DNA of 8,501 nt from Tissierella_B sp964485455 (GTDB lineage: Bacteria; Bacillota; Clostridia; Tissierellales; Tissierellaceae), in contig CAZAJU010000086.1 in NCBI GenBank assembly GCA_964485455.1, positions 1 through 8,501 on the forward strand. Reading direction: 5' to 3'. This document shows, piece after piece, positions 1 to 6,267 of the stretch. The position numbers and the translations under genes are program-made. Position 1 is the stretch's first letter, and every line of letters starts with the position of its first letter. The notes under the pieces are model-generated. The model saw only the letters and a list, made by a program, of their open reading frames with translations. It did not search any database and was not told where the DNA came from.

Positions 1-523
1 TACCTCCACCAAGGTCAAATACCATTATCTTGTGCTGTCCATCTTCTTTATCCATGCCATAAGCTAAAGCTGCTGCTGTAGGCTCGTTGATAATTCTCTT
101 TACATTTAATCCTGCAATCTTTCCAGCATCCTTAGTTGCCTGTCTTTGACTATCAGTAAAATATGCTGGAACAGTAATTACTGCATCTTCTACGGTTTCT
201 CCCAAGTAGCTCTCAGCATCCATTTTAATCTTTTGTAGAATCATAGCTGAAATCTCTTCAGGTGAATATCCCTTATTATCTATATTAGTCTTGTGATCAC
301 TACCCATTTCTCTCTTTATGGACTGGATAGTTCTATCTGGATTTGTAATTGCTTGTCTTCTAGCTGTTTCTCCAACTAATCTTTCTCCATCTTTTGTAAA
401 TGCAACTACTGAAGGGGTAGTTCTATTTCCTTCTATATTAGGTATAACTATAGCCTCTCCACCTTCCATTACAGCTACACATGAATTTGTAGTACCCAAG
501 TCTATTCCTATTATTTTTCCCAT
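1..523 (-). CDS. dnaK: Molecular chaperone DnaK (Hsp70), N-terminal part only
   Basis: DnaK is the ATP-driven cytoplasmic Hsp70 that binds unfolded peptide segments with DnaJ and GrpE. Only the first 174 codons are in the window; the gene runs off the left edge, so the rest of the nucleotide-binding domain and the whole substrate-binding domain are missing. Visible Hsp70 signatures are the phosphate-1 loop IGIDLGTTNS near residues 5-14 with Asp8, the connecting segment VITVPAYF followed by QRQATKDAG, the NEPTAAALAYG segment, and the start of phosphate-2 (VFDLGGG) at the edge. The SIKREMGSD region lacks the insertion of about 23 residues found in Gram-negative DnaK, which supports a Firmicute origin. 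The ATG start has an AGGAGG site 7 nt upstream. It follows grpE by 30 bp and is presumably co-transcribed from the hrcA promoter. The identification is secure. Confidence 0.98.
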   Translation of the reverse strand, partial: MGKIIGIDLGTTNSCVAVMEGGEAIVIPNIEGNRTTPSVVAFTKDGERLVGETARRQAITNPDRTIQSIKREMGSDHKTNIDNKGYSPEEISAMILQKIKMDAESYLGETVEDAVITVPAYFTDSQRQATKDAGKIAGLNVKRIINEPTAAALAYGMDKEDGQHKIMVFDLGGG

Positions 524-553
524 TTAAATTCCTCCTGTTTTATATAAATAAGA

Positions 554-1093
554 TTATTTTGCGACCTTAACCATAGCAGGTCTAATTACTTTTTCTTTAT
601 ACTTATATCCTTTTTGAAGGACTTCTATAACTTTGCCAGATTCATACTCTTCACTTTCTTCCATAAACACTGCATGATGGAAGTTAGGATCAAAGTCAGC
701 GCCTACTGACTCGATTTCCGTTACGTTATTCTTATTAAGCATATTAAGAAGCTGCTCTGAAATCATTAGTATTCCTTTGAAGAAACCATCTTCCTTATCT
801 GTTTCTACCTCCAAGGCCCTTTGAAAGTTGTCTATTATAGGCAATATCTCACAAGCCATAGATTCAAAACCATAATCTATTGAGTTCTCTTTATCCTTTT
901 CTGCTCGTTTTTTATAATTAACGAAATCAGCCTGGAGGCGCAATAGTTTGTTTGTTAATTCACCTATTTCCTCATCTTTTTTTGCAATTAAATCATTATC
1001 TATATCTGGTGAATCAACAGTTGCAGTTTCTTCAGCTTCGTTGATTTCAATATCTTCAGCGTCATTTTTTATATCAAATTCATTATTACCCAT
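554..1093 (-). CDS. grpE: Nucleotide exchange factor GrpE
   Basis: GrpE is the dimeric cytoplasmic cofactor that releases ADP from DnaK. With the chosen start it has 179 residues, normal for Firmicutes. Residues 1-35 are acidic and probably disordered. Residues about 36-75 form the long helix/coiled coil, including the conserved LLRLQADFVNYKKRAEK stretch. Residues about 82-125 make the helical bundle (LPIIDNFQRAL). The C-terminal beta wing carries the family signature from VGADFDPNFHHAV to GYKYKEKVIRPAMVKVAK. I chose the ATG at 1093: a perfect GAGGTGAT Shine-Dalgarno lies 7 nt before it, while the in-frame GTG at 1105 lies inside that site. The start is 19 bp after the hrcA stop and dnaK follows 30 bp later, so the three genes form one heat-shock operon under the CIRCE operator. 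Confidence 0.97.
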   Translation of the reverse strand: MGNNEFDIKNDAEDIEINEAEETATVDSPDIDNDLIAKKDEEIGELTNKLLRLQADFVNYKKRAEKDKENSIDYGFESMACEILPIIDNFQRALEVETDKEDGFFKGILMISEQLLNMLNKNNVTEIESVGADFDPNFHHAVFMEESEEYESGKVIEVLQKGYKYKEKVIRPAMVKVAK

Positions 1094-1100
1094 TCTTCCT

Positions 1101-1108
1101 ATCACCTC
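1101..1108 (-). promoter_or_regulatory. Ribosome binding site deciding the grpE start
   Basis: On the minus strand this reads GAGGTGAT, a full match to the anti-Shine-Dalgarno, 7 nt before the ATG at 1093-1091. The upstream in-frame GTG (1105-1103) overlaps this site and has no site of its own, so the shorter 179-residue GrpE is preferred. Confidence 0.85.
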
Positions 1109-1112
1109 ATCA

Positions 1113-2153
1113 TCATTTTCCTACTAGCATATCTAGGATTTCGGTTATGTTTACCGAAAACAATCTTAATGTATCTATAAGCTTTAAATAGTCCATTCTT
1201 GTTGGACCTATTATACCTATTTTCCCGATTGTCATGCCTCCAATGCTATAGGTTGCAGTTAATATACTGCTATCCTTTAACTGAGAATGTTGGTTCTCAT
1301 CTCCTATAATGATTGAAACATCTTGTTTATAGGAGTTCTTCAATAATAATTCCAACAATAAATCCTTATCCTCTATAAATGAAATAATGGACCTTGCCTT
1401 GTCTATATCCTTATATTCAGGAAAGTTTAATATCCTTGTTATCCCTTCAGAGAACAACTCTACATTTTCAGTGGTTTCAAAGGATTTATTCAACATAGGT
1501 ATAAGCTCATTTAATATTTGCTTATAGTTTAAAATCTCATTAAAATCATCAGAGTTGAAAACTTTACCAATTTCTGCGAAGGATAAGCCCCTAAGCTTGT
1601 TGTTTAAAAAGTTGGATATAGTATTTAAGGTATCAGCTGAAACTTCTTGTTCTAATTTGAAAATGGAGTTCTTAACTACATCAGAGTTATTTACAACAAT
1701 GAATAGCACCTGATTCTTATCTATAGGTACTAGCTGCATATGCTTTACTTTGCTATTCTTAAATTGAGGAGATATAGCTAAAGAAGTATAATTAGTTATT
1801 TCAGATAGTACTTTAGCGGAGGTTTGTAACAAATGATCAATTTCTTTAGACTCGCTAATAAGAATTTGCTTGATCTTTTCCTTCTTACCTTCGTCTAGTG
1901 ATATAGAATGCTGGTTTAAAATCCAATTTACATATAGTCTATATGCCTTATCCGATGGAACCCTTCCTGCAGATGAATGAGGTTTATTTAAAAGTCCTAG
2001 CTCCTCCAAGTCGGACATTTCATTTCTGATAGTAGCTGAGCTTACCCCTAAATCATAATGCTTTGAAATGGTTCTAGAGCCAATAGGCTCTGCGCTTAAT
2101 ATATAGCTATTTATAATAGCATAAAGCACCTTTAATTTTCTCTCATCCAACAT
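1113..2153 (-). CDS. hrcA: Heat-inducible transcription repressor HrcA
   Basis: HrcA is the dimeric cytoplasmic repressor that binds CIRCE operators in front of chaperone operons; in other Firmicutes its activity depends on GroEL. The protein has 346 residues, the usual family length. Residues 1-75 form the winged-helix DNA-binding domain, with the hallmark SSATIRNEMSDLEELGLL recognition region at 38-55 followed by PHSSAGRVPSDKAYRLYV (58-75). The remainder is the GAF-like and dimerisation region, ending with the conserved IGIIGPTRMDY segment. The ATG at 2153 has GAGGTGAT just upstream. The gene heads the operon with grpE and dnaK, and a perfect CIRCE lies between its promoter and its start, so autoregulation is expected. 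The hrcA stop is only 19 bp from the grpE start. Confidence 0.98.
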   Translation of the reverse strand: MLDERKLKVLYAIINSYILSAEPIGSRTISKHYDLGVSSATIRNEMSDLEELGLLNKPHSSAGRVPSDKAYRLYVNWILNQHSISLDEGKKEKIKQILISESKEIDHLLQTSAKVLSEITNYTSLAISPQFKNSKVKHMQLVPIDKNQVLFIVVNNSDVVKNSIFKLEQEVSADTLNTISNFLNNKLRGLSFAEIGKVFNSDDFNEILNYKQILNELIPMLNKSFETTENVELFSEGITRILNFPEYKDIDKARSIISFIEDKDLLLELLLKNSYKQDVSIIIGDENQHSQLKDSSILTATYSIGGMTIGKIGIIGPTRMDYLKLIDTLRLFSVNITEILDMLVGK

Positions 2154-2187
2154 GTTATCACCTCTATTTTGGATGGTTCTTTTGTTA

Positions 2188-2214
2188 TTAGCACTCTATC
2201 TTGATGAGTGCTAA
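2188..2214 (-). promoter_or_regulatory. CIRCE operator (HrcA binding site)
   Basis: A perfect 9-bp inverted repeat, TTAGCACTC, 9-bp spacer, GAGTGCTAA, matches the CIRCE consensus at every base. It lies 34 bp upstream of the hrcA ATG and a few bases downstream of the probable -10 region. Bound HrcA should therefore block initiation or early elongation of hrcA-grpE-dnaK. No other copy was noticed in the window. Confidence 0.98.
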
Positions 2215-2226
2215 TCTTATAGTATT

Positions 2227-2255
2227 AAATTACCACTGATTATCATCTTTGTCAA
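2227..2255 (-). promoter_or_regulatory. Sigma-A promoter of the hrcA-grpE-dnaK operon
   Basis: The minus strand has a perfect -35 box TTGACA (2255-2250). After a 17-bp spacer comes TAATTT (2232-2227), preceded by TGG as an extended -10. The hexamer is a modest match; TACTAT (2224-2219) is an alternative -10 but its spacing is too long at 25 bp. Transcription would start near 2220, just before CIRCE. The -35 box begins 13 bp after the hemW stop codon, and I see no terminator between hemW and this promoter. Confidence 0.75.
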
Positions 2256-2268
2256 GAGTATTATTTAA

Positions 2269-3402
2269 TTAAGGCATAAAATCTACTTCAACTATATTGG
2301 ATAAATCTCGACCTTTATTTGTCAAGCTTATACTCTTGTCATTTTCGTAAAGCAAGCCACCCTTAACATGCTTGTCAATAACCTTCTTATATATACTATC
2401 CAATTCAATATTAAATCTACCCATAAATTCCTTTTTTAAAATCCCTTGATTTAATCTCAAACCCAAAATCACATATTCTGCAATTTCCATATTTCGTTGG
2501 ATTGTCTCCTCACCTTCAACAGGAGCTTTCCCTTTTTCTAATAGATGGTTATATAGATTAATTTTTGAAGTGTTCCAAAATCTCTTAGAAAATAAATTGG
2601 AATGGCTAGCAAGTCCAACTCCTAAATATGGTTCTACCCTCCAATATACTAAATTATGCTTACATTCAAAACCTGGCTTTGAAAAGTTAGAGATTTCATA
2701 TTGATGATATCCTTTAGACTCCATAAGCTCTATTGCCTTATGATACATTTCTCTATCCAATTCTTCAGATGGGAGTTCTAAAAGTCCTTTCCTATACCAA
2801 TTATTAATGAGGGTATTATCTTCAATAATAAGACTATATAGGGATATATGCTCTATGTCTAAATCCATCACCTTATTTATGGTATTCAATAAATTTTCTA
2901 AGCTTTGAGAAGGTAGTCCAAGCATTAAATCTACATTGATATTATTGAAGCCTACCTCCCTAAGAATATTAAAGGATTTTATAAAATCCTCTGCTGTATG
3001 GATTCTACCTATTGATTTCAATAAATTGTTATCAAGGGATTGGAGCCCCATACTTATACGATTTATACCTATTTCTTTGTATGTTACAGCTTTTTCTCTG
3101 TCTATAGTTCCCGGATTAGCTTCCATGGTGATTTCTCTGGTCTTCTTTGTATTGAAGTTCTCATATATATAGTCCATGATCCTTTTTATATAAACTGGGT
3201 CTATGGAGGTGGGAGTTCCTCCACCTATAAATATAGTATCAATTTCATAAGGGGATAGTTGATTTTTATATAGTGAAAGCTCTTTAATTAAATTATCTAT
3301 ATATAAACCTATTTGTCTATTTTCAGGAAACGATACAAAGTCACAGTAATAGCACTTTTTTTCACAAAATGGTATATGGATATAAAGACTAAATTTTAAC
3401 AT
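2269..3402 (-). CDS. hemW: Radical SAM heme chaperone HemW
   Basis: HemW is a radical-SAM family protein that binds heme and is thought to deliver it to membrane-bound respiratory enzymes. It was long annotated as oxygen-independent coproporphyrinogen oxidase HemN. The protein has 377 residues, typical of HemW. The cluster motif is Cys13, Cys17 and Cys20 in CEKKCYYCDF; residue 22 is Phe, whereas true HemN has a fourth cysteine (CxxxCxxCxC). SAM-binding motifs GGGTPT (60-65) and EANPG (94-98) are present, as are the HemW-type HNLVYW (249-254) and GVGLASHS (261-268). The C-terminal third is the HemN_C-like domain. The ATG has AGGAGG with a slightly short 4-nt spacing. The gene sits between lepA and hrcA, its usual Firmicute position, but is separated from lepA by a palindrome that looks like a terminator. 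Confidence 0.95.
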   Translation of the reverse strand: MLKFSLYIHIPFCEKKCYYCDFVSFPENRQIGLYIDNLIKELSLYKNQLSPYEIDTIFIGGGTPTSIDPVYIKRIMDYIYENFNTKKTREITMEANPGTIDREKAVTYKEIGINRISMGLQSLDNNLLKSIGRIHTAEDFIKSFNILREVGFNNINVDLMLGLPSQSLENLLNTINKVMDLDIEHISLYSLIIEDNTLINNWYRKGLLELPSEELDREMYHKAIELMESKGYHQYEISNFSKPGFECKHNLVYWRVEPYLGVGLASHSNLFSKRFWNTSKINLYNHLLEKGKAPVEGEETIQRNMEIAEYVILGLRLNQGILKKEFMGRFNIELDSIYKKVIDKHVKGGLLYENDKSISLTNKGRDLSNIVEVDFMP

Positions 3403-3428
3403 AAATCCTCCTATATAAAAGGGTTAGG

Positions 3429-3473
3429 TGATGAAAAATAAATGCACACTAGGTGTGCATTTATTTTTCATCA
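3429..3473 (-). terminator. 45-bp perfect palindrome at the lepA stop, probable bidirectional intrinsic terminator
   Basis: Arms at 3429-3449 and 3453-3473 are perfectly complementary over 21 bp with a 3-nt loop. The core is GCACAC/GTGTGC, flanked by ATTTATTTTT on one side and its complement on the other, so either strand gives a GC hairpin followed by a U-rich tract. The left arm in the RNA contains the last lepA codons and its TAA (3463-3461). The right arm ends only 26 bp before the hemW ATG, leaving little room for a separate hemW promoter. Partial readthrough or attenuation is therefore likely. Confidence 0.8.
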
Positions 3474-5269
3474 TATTTTAATACAGTTAGGAAGGCTTCC
3501 TGTGGAACCTCTACGCTGCCTATCTGTCTCATTCTCTTCTTTCCTTCCTTTTGTTTCTCTAGAAGTTTTCTCTTTCTTGATATGTCTCCACCATAACATT
3601 TTGCAAGTACGTCTTTACGAAGAGCTCTTATGGTCTCTCTGGCTATTACCTTTGAGCCAATGGCTGCTTGAATAGGAACTGCAAACTGATGGCGCGGAAT
3701 TACATCTACTAGTCTTTCTGCAATATTTCTACCTCTTTCATAAGCTTTTTCTTCATGAACTATTAGGGAGAATGCATCCACAAGTTCAGAATTAATTAGT
3801 ATATCAAGCTTAACAAGTTCACTTCTTCTATAGCCTATTAACTCATAGTCAAAGGATGCGTAACCTTTGGTCTTTGATTTAAGGGCATCAAAGAAATCAT
3901 AGATTACCTCATTAAGTGGAAGTTCATAATGAAGGGTAACTCTCTTCTCCTCCAAATACTCCATATTAATAAAGCTACCTCTCTTATTTTGACAAAGCTC
4001 CATTATAGTACCTACATAATCAGTTGGTGTCATAATAGCTGCTTTAACTATAGGCTCCTCCATATATTCTATTTCAGTTTGAGGTGGTAAATTAGACGGG
4101 TTTTGAATCTCCAGAATTGTGCCATCTTTTTTAATTACCTTGTATATTACACTAGGTGAAGTAGTAATTATATTAAGATCAAATTCACGATCAAGTCTTT
4201 CTTGAATAATCTCCATATGAAGAAGCCCTAAAAATCCACATCTAAAACCAAATCCAAGGGCAACTGAGGATTCCGGTTCAAATACAAGGGCTGCATCATT
4301 CACCTGAAGCTTTTCCAAGGCATCTCTTACTGAAGAGAAATCTTCGCCTTCTGCAGGATAAATTCCGCAATATACCATAGGTATAACCTTTTTATATCCT
4401 GGAAGGGGGTCCCCTGTTGGATTGTTGGCGTCTGTAATGGTATCTCCAACCCTTGCTTCTTTTACATTCTTAATGCTTGCAGTTACATAACCTACCTCTC
4501 CAGCCATTAATTTTCCAAGAGGCATATGGCGTGATGTAACTACTCCTACTTCTGTAACCTCGAATTTTTTGCCGGTAGACATCATCTTGATTTCCATCCC
4601 AGGTTCTATAGTTCCCTCAACTACTCTTATATAGCAGGTTACTCCCTTATAACTATCATAATAGGAGTCAAATATTAAAGCCTTAAGAGGACCGTTTTTA
4701 TCTCCCTTTGGTGCGGGGACCTTAGTAACTATATCTTCTAGTACTTGAATTATATTCAATCCTTCCTTTGCTGAGATCAAAGGAGCCTCAGAGCAATCAA
4801 TACCTATAATATCTTCAACTTCTTTTTTTACCTCTTCCGGACGCGCACTTGGAAGGTCGATTTTATTAATTACAGGCAATATTTCAAGGTCTTGATCTAG
4901 TGCCAAATATACATTGGCTAGTGTTTGTGCCTCTACACCCTGTGTAGCATCTATGACTAAAATAGCACCTTCACAAGCTGCCAAAGACCTTGATACCTCA
5001 TATGTAAAATCCACATGTCCCGGGGTATCTATTAGATTTAATATATATTCCTCTCCATCTTTAGCCTTATAAAATAGCCTAATGGCCTTTAGCTTTATGG
5101 TAATACCTCTTTCTCTTTCAAGGTCCATACTATCCAGCACCTGAGACTGCATCTCACGACTGGAAAGCATCCCCGTATTCTCGATAAGTCTGTCTGCTAA
5201 AGTTGACTTACCGTGATCTATATGAGCTATTATAGAAAAATTTCTTATGTTTTCTTGCTTAACTTGCAT
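3461..5269 (-). CDS. lepA: Elongation factor 4 (LepA), ribosome-associated GTPase
   Basis: EF-4 is a translational GTPase related to EF-G that acts on 70S ribosomes; reported roles are back-translocation and help in 30S assembly or initiation. The protein has 602 residues, the standard length. The G domain shows G1 AHIDHGKST (15-23), G2 RGIT (54-57), G3 DTPGH (81-85), G4 NKID (135-138) and G5 SAK (166-168). Domain II and the EF-G-like domains follow, with GFRCGFLGLLHMEIIQERL near the middle. The LepA-specific C-terminal domain includes the GGDISRKRKLLEKQKEGKKRM region, and the protein ends in LKYDEK. The ATG has GGAGG with 6-nt spacing and follows its own strong promoter. The last codons lie in the palindrome that separates it from hemW. 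Confidence 0.99.
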   Translation of the reverse strand: MQVKQENIRNFSIIAHIDHGKSTLADRLIENTGMLSSREMQSQVLDSMDLERERGITIKLKAIRLFYKAKDGEEYILNLIDTPGHVDFTYEVSRSLAACEGAILVIDATQGVEAQTLANVYLALDQDLEILPVINKIDLPSARPEEVKKEVEDIIGIDCSEAPLISAKEGLNIIQVLEDIVTKVPAPKGDKNGPLKALIFDSYYDSYKGVTCYIRVVEGTIEPGMEIKMMSTGKKFEVTEVGVVTSRHMPLGKLMAGEVGYVTASIKNVKEARVGDTITDANNPTGDPLPGYKKVIPMVYCGIYPAEGEDFSSVRDALEKLQVNDAALVFEPESSVALGFGFRCGFLGLLHMEIIQERLDREFDLNIITTSPSVIYKVIKKDGTILEIQNPSNLPPQTEIEYMEEPIVKAAIMTPTDYVGTIMELCQNKRGSFINMEYLEEKRVTLHYELPLNEVIYDFFDALKSKTKGYASFDYELIGYRRSELVKLDILINSELVDAFSLIVHEEKAYERGRNIAERLVDVIPRHQFAVPIQAAIGSKVIARETIRALRKDVLAKCYGGDISRKRKLLEKQKEGKKRMRQIGSVEVPQEAFLTVLKYDEK

Positions 5270-5304
5270 TATTTTCCTCCTTTGAACATCAACCTATTCA
5301 ACTA

Positions 5305-5333
5305 ATTATAGCAAAATATTAATATTATGTAAA
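5305..5333 (-). promoter_or_regulatory. Strong sigma-A promoter of lepA
   Basis: On the minus strand TTTACA (5333-5328) and a perfect TATAAT (5310-5305) are separated by 17 bp, with TGC directly before the -10 hexamer (extended -10). Transcription should start near 5298, giving a leader of about 30 nt before the lepA ATG at 5269. The -35 box directly follows the U-tract of the upstream terminator, so lepA looks transcribed independently of the genes before it. Confidence 0.88.
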
Positions 5334-5357
5334 ACAAAAGACCAGTAAGCTGGTCTT
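5331..5357 (-). terminator. Intrinsic terminator after the small membrane gene
   Basis: An 8-bp perfect stem AAGACCAG/CTGGTCTT (5338-5345 and 5350-5357) with a 4-nt loop is followed on the minus strand by a TTTTGTTTT tract. It starts within the stop codon of the 80-residue gene and closes the lepB block just before the lepA promoter. Confidence 0.88.
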
Positions 5358-5598
5358 ATTTTGTACTACTTCTTATGTTAAAAACATATGTCTCCCCTAG
5401 TATGGTAAAAGCATGGTCCCTTAAATCCAGTTCCAGTAATTTCGAATTGTCCAGTACATTTAAATCCACTATAGTCTCATTTACTTTAAATAAAGAAAAA
5501 ATTAGCAGACTCCCTAGGAGTGATAGTACAAAGCTTTTTAAGAATTTTATAAACCTATCTCTTTTTCTTTTCTTATATCTATCCAACCTAGATTCCAT
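5356..5598 (-). CDS. Uncharacterised small single-pass membrane protein (80 aa)
   Basis: I do not recognise this protein by sequence. It has a very basic N-terminus (RYKKRKRDR, residues 7-15), one hydrophobic segment at about 17-37, and a C-terminal tail of about 43 residues with short alternating hydrophobic stretches (LLELDL, FTILGETYVFNI). The positive-inside rule puts the N-terminus in the cytoplasm and the tail outside. The ATG has a modest GGTGAT site. It is the second gene after lepB, 46 bp downstream, and is followed at once by an intrinsic terminator, which supports a real gene. In Bacillus subtilis the small membrane gene yqxA lies between spoIIP and lepA, so this may be its positional counterpart, but I cannot show homology. 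A role linked to signal peptidase is conceivable from position only. Confidence 0.75.
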   Translation of the reverse strand: MESRLDRYKKRKRDRFIKFLKSFVLSLLGSLLIFSLFKVNETIVDLNVLDNSKLLELDLRDHAFTILGETYVFNIRSSTK

Positions 5599-5606
5599 AT
5601 TATCAC

Positions 5607-5631
5607 CATAGGTAGGTTTCCCTGCCCTATG
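5607..5631 (-). promoter_or_regulatory. GAAA-capped hairpin just upstream of the small membrane gene
   Basis: The RNA of the minus strand can fold with CATAGG/CCTATG outer pairs (5607-5612 and 5626-5631), a small internal loop, and AGG/CCT inner pairs closing a GAAA tetraloop. The hairpin ends 8 bp before the ATG and its last base directly abuts the GGTGAT ribosome site. It lacks a U-tract, so it is not a terminator. It could tune translation or act as a processing or stability element between lepB and the next gene. Confidence 0.4.
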
Positions 5632-5644
5632 AATAATATACTAA

Positions 5645-6196
5645 TTAATCTATACTTCCAAATCTATTATCGAATGGAAAATATCTAAAGCCTGTAACAC
5701 CCTTTATTGTATCTACATCAACACATCCGAAGTATCTACTATCCTTGCTAGCCCCTTCTTCTCTATTGTCACCTAAGACGAAAACCTGTCCCTCAGGAAC
5801 CTCCCAGGAGCTTTCATTATAGATATGGGTAAATGAATCCTTTTCGATATAATTTTCTTCAAGAATAATGTCGTTAACATAAACCTTGCCATCTATTATC
5901 TCTACCCTGTCTCCAGCTACTCCGATTACTCTTTTTATATAGTCCTTATCTGTATTATCTGGAGCTGATAGAACTACTACATCTCCTCGTTCAGGGCCAT
6001 TAAAATACAAAGGAATTTTTAATGCGAATAATCTATCCCTTTCATGAAGTGTTGGATACATAGAGTTTCCTAAAACATAGGTGGTATTGAATACAAAGGT
6101 CTTTATAAGTATAGCAATTATTATGGCAGTACCTATACTCTTTATCCATTCAAATATTTCATTTTTAGATTTTTCTTCATTGTTTTTTTCTTCCAA
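5645..6196 (-). CDS. lepB: Type I signal peptidase (LepB/SipS family)
   Basis: Signal peptidase I is the membrane serine-lysine protease that removes signal peptides from exported preproteins outside the membrane. The protein has 183 residues, usual for the Gram-positive single-anchor form. It has a charged cytoplasmic N-terminus, one membrane anchor at about 18-36, box B GNSMYPTL with nucleophile Ser45, and box D with the general-base Lys88 in DYIKRVIGVAGDRVE. Box E is GDNR (142-145) followed by SKDSRYFG (150-157). The spacing in box E appears two residues longer than the common GDNRxxSxDSR. The start is TTG at 6196, with AGGGGGT 6 nt upstream; the next in-frame Met is Met46 in the active site, so no ATG start is possible. 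A sigma-A promoter precedes it, making it separable from spoIIP. Location between spoIIP and lepA is not the Bacillus arrangement. Confidence 0.96.
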   Translation of the reverse strand: MEEKNNEEKSKNEIFEWIKSIGTAIIIAILIKTFVFNTTYVLGNSMYPTLHERDRLFALKIPLYFNGPERGDVVVLSAPDNTDKDYIKRVIGVAGDRVEIIDGKVYVNDIILEENYIEKDSFTHIYNESSWEVPEGQVFVLGDNREEGASKDSRYFGCVDVDTIKGVTGFRYFPFDNRFGSID

Positions 6197-6202
6197 AAAA
6201 AT

Positions 6203-6209
6203 ACCCCCT
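6203..6209 (-). promoter_or_regulatory. Ribosome binding site supporting the lepB TTG start
   Basis: The minus strand reads AGGGGGT, 6 nt before TTG (6196-6194). No alternative ATG exists between here and the active-site Met46, so this site fixes the unusual start. Confidence 0.75.
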
Positions 6210-6236
6210 AAAATTTCCTAACTATATCTTCACCTG

Positions 6237-6265
6237 ATTATATCACTTTTTACAGATTTTTTAAA
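6237..6265 (-). promoter_or_regulatory. Sigma-A promoter of lepB
   Basis: On the minus strand TTTAAA (6265-6260; four of six consensus bases) is separated by 17 bp from a perfect TATAAT (6242-6237), preceded by TGA as an extended -10. It begins 2 bp after the spoIIP stop codon. Transcription would start near 6230, with a leader of about 34 nt. This would let lepB and the small membrane gene be expressed in growing cells independently of sporulation. Confidence 0.75.
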
Positions 6266-6267
6266 TA

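Noticed and set aside
318..527. Plus-strand open frame of 69 codons opposite dnaK
   Set aside because: It lies wholly within the conserved N-terminus of dnaK, has no family resemblance, and is best explained as the complement of a real gene.
1094..1105. Upstream GTG start for grpE adding four residues
   Set aside because: The GTG is inside the perfect GAGGTGAT ribosome site of the ATG at 1093.
2936..3258. Two overlapping plus-strand open frames opposite hemW
   Set aside because: Both are antisense to conserved HemW sequence and have no supporting ribosome site or motif.
2269..3402. Annotation as oxygen-independent coproporphyrinogen III oxidase HemN
   Set aside because: The fourth cysteine of the HemN motif CxxxCxxCxC is replaced by Phe22 and the HemW-type HNLVYW motif is present, so HemW fits better.
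3403..3428. Separate hemW promoter using TTATAT near 3413-3420
   Set aside because: No -35 box at the right spacing, and the start would fall in or after the ribosome site.
3442..3675. Plus-strand open frame opposite the 3' end of lepA
   Set aside because: It overlaps the conserved LepA C-terminal domain and starts inside the palindrome; no ribosome site or recognisable domain.
5375..5611. Plus-strand open frame covering almost the same interval as the 80-residue membrane gene
   Set aside because: The minus-strand frame is followed by a terminator in its own direction, lies in line with neighbours, and has sensible membrane topology; the plus frame has none of this.
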